Source: an uncultured Lachnospiraceae bacterium (lineage in GTDB: Bacteria > Bacillota > Clostridia > Lachnospirales > Lachnospiraceae). From it: a stretch of DNA of 15,451 bases. The stretch covers positions 1 through 15,451 of the forward strand of contig CAJTJZ010000071.1 of assembly GCA_910576895.1 (NCBI GenBank), in the 5' to 3' direction. This document shows positions 8,601-12,922 of the stretch, in pieces. The number at the start of each line of letters is the position of its first letter. The stretch's first letter is position 1. The position numbers and the translations under genes are program-made. The notes under the pieces are model-generated. The model was given only the letters and a program-made list of their open reading frames with translations. It was not told where the DNA came from and searched no databases.

Positions 8601-9732
8601 TTCTAGTGGATTGCAAATTGATATTCGAGGAAAAAGTCTGGATACGTTGCTTGCAATTAGTGAAGATATGAAAGAATTAGTTTCCAAAGTGGAAGGATTT
8701 GAAAATGTTTCCAATGGGCAAGAGGAAGGCGACAGAGTGATTAAAGTCATTGTAAATAAAGATAAAGCCATGCGTCTTGGACTTACCGTAGCACAAATTT
8801 ACAGTGAACTTACCACAGGAATTACGGTAGATACCGATTCTACTACATTAACTATAGATAATCAGGATTATGCAGTAAAGATTGTAGATGATAGAGAAGA
8901 ATTAACAGCAGATAAGCTTCTTTCTTATAAATTTGAAACAACAAAAACGAAAGCAAATGGAGAAACAAAGAAAGAAAATCATAAGTTAAAAGAATTTGCA
9001 ACAGTAGAAGATAGTAAAAGTGTAGCCTCTATTTCCAGAGAAAATCAGGTACGTACTCTTAGTGTAACAGCAGAAACAATGGAAGGTTATAATACTACTT
9101 TGCTTGCAAGAGATGTAAAAAAATTACTAGATCAATATAAAGCAGAAGATGGGTATACGGTAGAAATTAGCGGAGAAAGTACATCTGTAAATGAATCTAT
9201 GGTAGATATGGTACAGATGATAGCACTTGCGATTGTATTTATTTATCTTGTTATGGTAGCACAGTTTCAAAGTATTTTATCACCATTTATTGTACTCTTT
9301 ACCATTCCACTTGCATTTACTGGTGGTTTGTTAGCATTATTGATTACAGGAGAAACACTTTCGATTATTAGTATGATGGGATTTCTTGTATTAGCAGGTG
9401 TTGTTGTAAATAATGGTATTGTTTTTGTAGATTATGCAAATCAGCTTCGATTAGAGGGTGTAGAGAAAAAAGAAGCTTTAGTAGAAACGGGAAGAACACG
9501 TATGCGGCCAATTCTTATGACAGCATTAACAACGATTCTTGCGATGTGTACTATGGCATTTAGTCAAGATGCCTCTGCTGCTATGGGACGTGGTATGGCA
9601 ATTGTAACTATTGGTGGTCTTGCTTATGCAACTTTAATGACATTATTTATTGTACCTGTATTATATGATTTGGTGTTCCGTAGGGAACTTAAAAAGGTAG
9701 AACTTGGAGATGAAGACAATTTAATGGAATAG
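5653..9732 (+). CDS. RND family transporter permease (AcrB/HAE-like) with coiled-coil insertion
   Basis: This is a membrane exporter of the resistance-nodulation-division superfamily; its substrate is unknown. The order matches AcrB. TM1 is at about 10-30. A porter domain starts with LLPSMNIPYLIVVTTYPGASPEKVE, TM2-6 begin near 660, TM7 is near 844-862, a second porter domain follows, and TM8-12 run from about 1186. AcrB is about 1050 residues; this protein has 1359 because roughly 330 residues (about 193-523) are inserted in the first docking subdomain. Both ends of the insert are Lys/Glu-rich heptad-like helices. TM4 has D726-N727 where AcrB has Asp-Asp, and TM10 has N1253 where AcrB has the relay Lys. 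No adaptor or outer-membrane partner is encoded here. GGAGGG lies 6 nt before the ATG. Confidence 0.93.
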   Translation: MPKFSVKKPFTIVVGVIMLLVLGFVSFTRMTTDLLPSMNIPYLIVVTTYPGASPEKVESSVTQPLEAGLGTVNGVEAVSSTSNENYSMVMLEFAEDTNMDSAMVKVTTQLDQMELPDTVGKPMVMEMSMDMIATMQVSVDYKGMDIYELTDFVDETVIPYLERQSGVASVNPTGLVEKSVEVRLDQDKIDDINDKLLTKVNKELAKAKKKITKAEDKIKKGKKELKDGKKELEEQQTEKSDELANFSQMLDQAMANEAAYNAQLVSLKASRTALKTELKAYKDNGIVSSYRQLNEAFSSMKAAVAGEETYQSIYQAIYAQALPAAVQNAVTSAGMETEVTAENVETILAGLGEGAEAITAAIKEQAETLAKEQVAEMEAKIPEDIKDAIDHPEKLTAVKEMMEQQGQKEMADGLSTESLQTIYDIVNTRIPQIETELANLKVEIMTAKAVVDQMEESIAEAKKNYTEIEAGKITAAAAFGAANAQMASGEDALKSGEEQLKEAKKSYKESRKQALENANLDNMLTMSTISGILTAENFDMPAGYINEGENQYLLKVGNAYESLEELEESMLCKVDGIGDVRLKDVAETTMIDNSGESYAKVNGNDAILLAISKSSTAGTSDVSERCKKALHALEEEYEGLSFTSFMDQGDYIGLIIDSVLSNLIWGALLAILVLALFLKDVRPTVIVAFSIPMSVLFAVVLMYFTNITLNIISLSGLALGVGMLVDNSIVVVENIYRLRSNGVSAARAAVVGANQVAGAIAASTLTTICVFLPIVFTGGLTRELLSDMCLTIGYSLVASLIVALTFVPCMGATVLKNSKEKKHHWFDAMVNAYEKILRFCLRFKIVPLVISIILLVFCAMKVFQMGMELIPNMGGNQMSVSMTAPEETTKEEDFAMVDQILDIIMDIEGIDSVGGMTSNSTAMLAGMSSGESKNFNFYILLDEEAAKDNNKVKLDIEKKLASFQDQGCEINISTSNMDMSSLGSSGLQIDIRGKSLDTLLAISEDMKELVSKVEGFENVSNGQEEGDRVIKVIVNKDKAMRLGLTVAQIYSELTTGITVDTDSTTLTIDNQDYAVKIVDDREELTADKLLSYKFETTKTKANGETKKENHKLKEFATVEDSKSVASISRENQVRTLSVTAETMEGYNTTLLARDVKKLLDQYKAEDGYTVEISGESTSVNESMVDMVQMIALAIVFIYLVMVAQFQSILSPFIVLFTIPLAFTGGLLALLITGETLSIISMMGFLVLAGVVVNNGIVFVDYANQLRLEGVEKKEALVETGRTRMRPILMTALTTILAMCTMAFSQDASAAMGRGMAIVTIGGLAYATLMTLFIVPVLYDLVFRRELKKVELGDEDNLME

Positions 9733-9949
9733 GGAAGAAATTTAAAGTGGGCGATAATGTGCAAAAACAATTTATAATGAAATGTTAAAAAAGTGTATAT
9801 TGAATACTGGGTAGTTAAAAAGTTTGGGATAAAAAGTAAAAAGTATTAAGCATAGCATAGATCCATAAAAATGGATCTATGCTAAATAAATAAGAAATAT
9901 CCATCAGTAATATCATTTAAGAAGAAACATTTTCATTGCTTTTTATCTC
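9733..9949. other. AT-rich intergenic region between convergent genes
   Basis: This non-coding stretch lies after the RND gene. It contains several short TAAAAAGT-like runs (about 9786-9845) and the perfect hairpin described separately. I see no RNA gene or convincing promoter in it. Confidence 0.6.
9854..9883. terminator. Perfect 13-bp hairpin, possible bidirectional transcript end
   Basis: AGCATAGATCCAT (9854-9866) and ATGGATCTATGCT (9871-9883) pair without mismatch around an AAAA loop. The hairpin lies between the converging RND and PepSY-like genes, where a shared terminator would be expected. The plus-strand tail is AAATAAATAAG, not U-rich. The minus-strand tail reads TAATACTTTTTACTTTTT, which is moderately U-rich. 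A terminator role is therefore plausible mainly for the minus strand. Confidence 0.4.
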
Positions 9950-10007
9950 ATGACAGGCATAAAGCCTGTAATGTTTTTATTTATAAAAGCATTACCTAGC
10001 CTGTCAT
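9950..10007. repeat. Dispersed palindromic repeat, copy A
   Basis: An outer stem ATGACAGGC (9950-9958) pairs with GCCTGTCAT (9999-10007). An inner 13-bp stem (9968-9980 with 9983-9995, one wobble) encloses a TT loop. The sequence ACAGGCAT-AAA-GCCTGT followed by TTTTTATTTATAAAA aligns with copies B and C, with an internal gap of about 7-9 nt. It begins just past the stop codon of the minus-strand PepSY-like gene and may end its transcript. Confidence 0.6.
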
Positions 10008-10010
10008 CTT

Positions 10011-10517
10011 CTATAAAGATTTGTATTTTTTTAATTCCCATTTATATTCTAAAAGTTTTCCTGTGCTTCCATGATATACAAGGGTATATCGTTTGTGGTT
10101 CTTTTTTAATTTTACTTTATACTCAGGTATGCCATCATCATAATCAAAATGAATACTTTGTATTGAGGCATGGTTAATTCGTTTTTTTGCTAAGGATCTA
10201 ATTTCCTTTTTTGTTAATTCTTGATCATTTCCATTATTTGGTTTTTTCATCCGTTCCCATTCATATTTTAAAAGTTTTCCATTGGAAGCCTTATAAGTTA
10301 ATTCATATTCTCGGTTTCCTTTTAATAAATCTACTTCATATACACGAGAACTTCCTTTATGATCAATATCAACATCAGTAACTGTAGAAGATGCAACCTT
10401 TTCTTTTGCTAGCTTTTTTGCAGTGGCAACATCTTTTATTTCTTTTGCAGAAGCATTTTGTGGAAGAAATGCAGCAGAGCATAAAAGCATGGAACAAAGA
10501 ACCATTAGTTTTCGCAT
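10011..10517 (-). CDS. Secreted protein with two PepSY-like repeats
   Basis: The protein has 168 residues from the ATG at 10517, which is preceded six bases away by AAGGAGG (10524-10530). An in-frame start further upstream would add 32 non-signal-like residues and has no SD. Residues 1-24 form a signal peptide (MRKLMVLCSMLLCSAAFLP) ending in an AxA-type site, NASA before K25; there is no lipobox. The mature part is two copies of a module of about 60 residues, at 30-88 and 101-161. Each ends in a similar tail, ASNGKLLKYEWE (77-88) and GSTGKLLEYKWE (150-161). This matches the PepSY fold, often found in extracellular or envelope proteins and proposed to inhibit proteases or modulate sensors. The partner is unknown. 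The gene stands alone, flanked by repeat copies A and B. Confidence 0.82.
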   Translation of the reverse strand: MRKLMVLCSMLLCSAAFLPQNASAKEIKDVATAKKLAKEKVASSTVTDVDIDHKGSSRVYEVDLLKGNREYELTYKASNGKLLKYEWERMKKPNNGNDQELTKKEIRSLAKKRINHASIQSIHFDYDDGIPEYKVKLKKNHKRYTLVYHGSTGKLLEYKWELKKYKSL

Positions 10518-10563
10518 AGAAATCCTCCTTATAATAAAATAGGGTTGACATTTACATGGATAT

Positions 10564-10667
10564 TTCCATCCCTTGACAGGCATGAAATGCCTGCTGCCTG
10601 TAGTATTTTTCATTCATAAAAAACATAAATATAACAGGCAGTGGAATCGCTTGCGATTCCATCCCTT
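10564..10667. repeat. Dispersed palindromic repeat, copy B, bounded by 11-bp direct repeats
   Basis: The core has a small hairpin AGGCAT-GAA-ATGCCT (10578-10592). A larger one follows, CTGCCTGT (10594-10601) pairing with ACAGGCAG (10634-10641). After it comes a perfect 9-bp hairpin TGGAATCGC-TT-GCGATTCCA (10642-10661). TTCCATCCCTT occurs at both edges, 10564-10574 and 10657-10667. The core aligns with copy C over about 45 nt. It sits directly upstream of the PepSY-like gene, so it is either its 5' leader or part of its promoter region. Confidence 0.65.
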
Positions 10668-10712
10668 ATTATATGGAGAAAAAGAAAAAATAATAAAGAA
10701 AATATAGGAAAT

Positions 10713-10743
10713 AAAAAAGGAATGCCTTTTTTGCATTCCTTTT
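10713..10743 (-). terminator. Intrinsic terminator of the HPr-like gene
   Basis: On the minus strand AAAAGGAATGC (10743-10733) pairs with GCATTCCTTTT (10725-10715) through 11 bp around a 7-nt loop. The U-run continues to TTTTTTAT. It lies about 30 bp past the HPr-like stop codon. Confidence 0.8.
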
Positions 10744-10773
10744 AATAAGTAAGTGATAATTGCTTGTATTTTT

Positions 10774-11007
10774 TTATTCTACAATATATGGTTTTAAAAC
10801 TTCAAGAATAGAATTTACAGCATCTTCACTATGGATATTAAGATCAATAGGTTTGGAAAGATCTAAACTAAAAATGCCCATAATAGATTTTGCGTCAATA
10901 ACATATCTACCAGAAACGAGATCAAAATCTGCATCGAATTTTGTAACATCATTTACAAATGCTTTTACCTTATCAATAGAATTTAATGAAATTTTTACTG
11001 TTTTCAT
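10774..11007 (-). CDS. HPr-fold protein without the active-site histidine
   Basis: This 77-residue protein has HPr family organisation. The clearest landmark is AKSIMGIFSLDL (39-50), matching the regulatory Ser46 loop of HPr (KSIMGxxSL), with S41 at the Ser46 position. The segment that should read GIHARPA is N9-S-I-D-K-V-K-A16, with no histidine; the only His in the protein is H59, far from that site. It therefore cannot carry phosphate from enzyme I in the PTS at the normal position. It could still be a target of HPr kinase at S41, or bind CcpA-like or other partners, but that is inference. AGGAGG at 11021-11016 lies 8 nt before the ATG. It is a single-gene unit with its own promoter and terminator. 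Confidence 0.8.
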   Translation of the reverse strand: MKTVKISLNSIDKVKAFVNDVTKFDADFDLVSGRYVIDAKSIMGIFSLDLSKPIDLNIHSEDAVNSILEVLKPYIVE

Positions 11008-11040
11008 AATTTATTCCTCCTAAAATGCTTTTTTTCTTAT

Positions 11041-11069
11041 ATAGTACCTGTTTCTAATTGGAAAGTCAA
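11041..11069 (-). promoter_or_regulatory. Promoter of the HPr-like gene
   Basis: On the minus strand TTGACT (11069-11064) and TACTAT (11046-11041) are separated by 17 nt. Transcription would begin about 25 nt before the start codon. It faces away from the ilv promoter. Confidence 0.7.
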
Positions 11070-11206
11070 TATACAAACTTCATAATTTTCTTAAGAAGAA
11101 AAGAGTAAGTTTGCCATATATTGAAAAAAACAGTAGAAAAAACAAAGTTTTTATAAATTGCAGAGAAAATCAATTATTTTTCTTTAAAAAAATTTTTCTG
11201 ATTGAC

Positions 11207-11247
11207 TTGACAGACTTTTAAAACTTGGTTATACTTGTACCTATAAT
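11207..11247 (+). promoter_or_regulatory. Promoter of the leuB-ilvD-ilvB operon
   Basis: A perfect TTGACA (11207-11212) and TATACT (11230-11235) are 17 nt apart. A second perfect TATAAT lies at 11242-11247 without a clear -35 box at the right distance. Transcription would begin about 30-40 nt before Stem I of the T-box leader. No repressor site is evident. Confidence 0.75.
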
Positions 11248-11274
11248 TTTTGCAGTAATAAAATTTTATTGTAT

Positions 11275-11648
11275 GGAGAAAGGCTGTGAAAAGGAGGAGT
11301 ACATATTGTAGGTAAATGCAGAGAGAATACGGTTGGTGAAAGTATTCATGATGGCAATATGGAAGGTAGCCTTGGAGCTTTGGGCAGAACAATTACTTTT
11401 ATATTTAAGTTATAGAAGTAATTCAGTAAGTTTCAACGTATTCCCAGCGTTAACAGGGAACGGTATATAAGTACCGGATGAGTGCAGAGGATTTTTTATG
11501 AACATATCGAATTTTAGAAAAATTTGATTGGCTTATGGAAGATTTTCTGAAATAAGGTGGTAACACGGACAGTAGAAGTAGTCAAATTTCGAGGAAATTT
11601 GTTTACATCGTTCGCCCTGACAGAAAGTTTTGTCAGGGTTTTTTTTTT
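11275..11648 (+). promoter_or_regulatory. T-box leader, probably tRNA-Val sensing, of the branched-chain operon
   Basis: This T-box riboswitch precedes leuB. In Stem I, AAGG (11291-11294) can pair with CCTT (11370-11373) and CATATT (11302-11307) with AATATG (11356-11361). They enclose an internal loop with an AGTA motif (11298-11301) on the 5' side and GAAGGTAG on the 3' side. An AGAGAG and GGTTGGTG apical region lies between. The codon directly before the conserved purine and lower stem is GTA (Val) at 11366-11368. The pheS leader places its TTC in the same register before TTGGAGC. The T-box AAGGTGGTAACACGG is at 11554-11568. The spacing between Stem I and the T-box is long but normal for the class. 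The specifier call is less sure than the T-box call. Confidence 0.9.
11615..11648 (+). terminator. Attenuator terminator of the branched-chain T-box
   Basis: CCCTGACA (11615-11622) pairs with TGTCAGGG (11631-11638), followed by ten consecutive T. Uncharged tRNA bound to the T-box would prevent this hairpin and let transcription reach leuB. Confidence 0.93.
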
Positions 11649-11655
11649 AAAATAT

Positions 11656-11701
11656 TGAGGCACGAAGTGCCTGCTGCCCGTCATGCTTTTTATTTATGAA
11701 G
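11656..11701. repeat. Dispersed palindromic repeat, copy C
   Basis: The hairpin AGGCAC-GAA-GTGCCT (11658-11672) is followed by GCTGCCCGTCATGCTTTTT and ATTTATGAAGAA. It aligns with copy B almost base for base. Relative to B, the closing pair T-A has become C-G, which preserves the stem. The copy lies between the T-box terminator and the leuB SD, so it is inside the operon mRNA leader. Confidence 0.65.
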
Positions 11702-11741
11702 AATTACAAGCTTTATTAAAATTTTTATGGAGGTATTTTAT

Positions 11742-12836
11742 ATGAAATGTAATTTAGCAGTAATTTCTGGTGATGGTATTGGACCAGAGATTGTAGCACA
11801 AGCAAAGCGTGTTTTAGATGCAATTGGTGAAGTTTATGGACATATGTTTTGTTATACAGAAGTTTTAATGGGAGGCTGTTCCATTGATGTACATGGAGTT
11901 CCATTAACAGAGGAAGCAATTCTTACGGCACAGGCAGCCGATGCCGTTTTAATGGGATCGATTGGTGGTAATACAGCGACTTCTCCATGGTATCAATTAC
12001 CGCCAGAAAAGCGTCCAGAAGCAGGACTATTGAAAATTCGTAAATCATTAGGACTATTTGCAAATCTTCGTCCAGCATATCTTTATGAGGAATTAAAACA
12101 TGCTTGTCCTTTAAAAGAAGAACTTGCAAATCAAGGTTTCGATATGATGATTATGCGTGAACTTACAGGTGGACTTTATTTTGGAGAGAGAAAGACTTAT
12201 ACGGAAAATGGTGTAACCCTCGCCTATGATACTTTAACTTATAGTGAAAATGAAATTCGGCGAATTGCAAAACGTGGTTTTGAAATTGCAAGAAAACGCA
12301 GAAAGAAAGTAACAAGTGTAGATAAAGCAAATGTCTTAGATTCTTCCAGACTTTGGAGAAAAGTAGTAGAGGAAGTTGCAAAAGACTATCAAGATGTAGA
12401 ACTAGAACATATGCTTGTAGATAATTGTGCAATGCAGCTTGTAAAAGATCCAAGTCAGTTTGATGTTATTTTAACAGAAAATATGTTTGGAGATATTCTA
12501 TCTGATGAAGCAAGTATGATTACAGGCTCGATTGGTATGTTACCTTCTGCAAGTTTAAATGAAACAAAATTTGGACTTTATGAGCCAAGCGGTGGTTCTG
12601 CACCAGATATTGCCGGAAAAAATATTGCAAATCCAATTGCAACGATACTTTCTGCTGCTATGATGCTTCGTTATACATTTGATCTTGACAAAGAAGCCGA
12701 TGCTGTGGAACGTGCAGTAAAGCTTGTTTTGAAAAAAGGATATCGAACAGGTGATATTATGTCGGAGGGAAAAATACAAGTAGGCACAAAAGAAATGGGC
12801 GATAAAATTGTAGAGGAAATTAAAAATCAAAAATAG
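11742..12836 (+). CDS. leuB: 3-isopropylmalate dehydrogenase
   Basis: This cytoplasmic NAD+-dependent enzyme oxidises and decarboxylates (2R,3S)-3-isopropylmalate to 2-oxoisocaproate, the third step of leucine synthesis. The chosen start gives 364 residues, the usual length. GGAGG at 11729-11733 lies 8 nt ahead. An ATG at 11727 overlaps that SD and would add five residues, so it is unlikely. Family motifs are SGDGIGPEI near the N-terminus, the substrate-loop sequence KIRKSLGLFANLRPA, and RELTGGLYFGERK with catalytic Y146. Also present are VDKANVLDSSRLWR with catalytic K195, GDILSDEASMITGSIGMLPSASL, and the NAD-binding YEPSGGSAPDIAGKNIANP. It is first in an operon with ilvD. The other leucine genes, leuA, leuC and leuD, are not in the window. 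Confidence 0.96.
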   Translation: MKCNLAVISGDGIGPEIVAQAKRVLDAIGEVYGHMFCYTEVLMGGCSIDVHGVPLTEEAILTAQAADAVLMGSIGGNTATSPWYQLPPEKRPEAGLLKIRKSLGLFANLRPAYLYEELKHACPLKEELANQGFDMMIMRELTGGLYFGERKTYTENGVTLAYDTLTYSENEIRRIAKRGFEIARKRRKKVTSVDKANVLDSSRLWRKVVEEVAKDYQDVELEHMLVDNCAMQLVKDPSQFDVILTENMFGDILSDEASMITGSIGMLPSASLNETKFGLYEPSGGSAPDIAGKNIANPIATILSAAMMLRYTFDLDKEADAVERAVKLVLKKGYRTGDIMSEGKIQVGTKEMGDKIVEEIKNQK

Positions 12837-12846
12837 AAAGTAAAAG

Positions 12847-12883
12847 TTATACTAGCTGTCGAGAAACATGACAGGTAGTATAA
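12847..12883 (+). repeat. ilv-operon hairpin repeat, copy 1
   Basis: TTATACTAGCTGTC (12847-12860) pairs with GACAGGTAGTATAA (12870-12883) at 13 of 14 positions around the 9-nt loop GAGAAACAT. It lies 10 bp after the leuB stop and before the ilvD SD. No U-tract follows. Related hairpins lie between ilvD and ilvB. Confidence 0.65.
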
Positions 12884-12922
12884 TATAAATAATATATTTA
12901 TATAGAAAGAAAGGAAATGAAT

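Noticed and set aside
9950..10177. Plus-strand 75-codon ORF overlapping the PepSY-like gene
   Set aside because: It starts inside palindrome copy A and runs antisense to the PepSY-like gene, which has a signal peptide and a strong SD. The ORF has no SD and no recognisable features.
10545..10550. TTGACA on the plus strand as a promoter -35 box
   Set aside because: No acceptable -10 box lies 16-18 nt downstream and no plus-strand gene follows.
10668..10673. Minus-strand TATAAT as the PepSY-like gene promoter
   Set aside because: The -10 match is exact but the -35 region (TTATTA) is poor. In such AT-rich sequence this is not enough to list as a feature, though a transcript starting here would carry repeat copy B as its leader.
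10760..11023. Plus-strand 87-codon ORF opposite the HPr-like gene
   Set aside because: It is antisense to a gene with a recognisable fold, its own promoter, SD and terminator. The plus-strand frame has none of these.
11174..11392. Minus-strand 72-codon ORF opposite the branched-chain T-box
   Set aside because: It overlaps the promoter and Stem I of a clear T-box leader. The peptide has no family features and no SD.
9950..11701. The dispersed palindromes as a CRISPR array
   Set aside because: The copies are hundreds of bases apart, diverged, and separated by genes rather than by uniform spacers.
12163..12453. Minus-strand ORF of 96 codons inside leuB
   Set aside because: It lies wholly within a well-supported gene on the other strand. 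Its translation is Leu/His-rich low-complexity sequence typical of an antisense shadow, and it has no SD.
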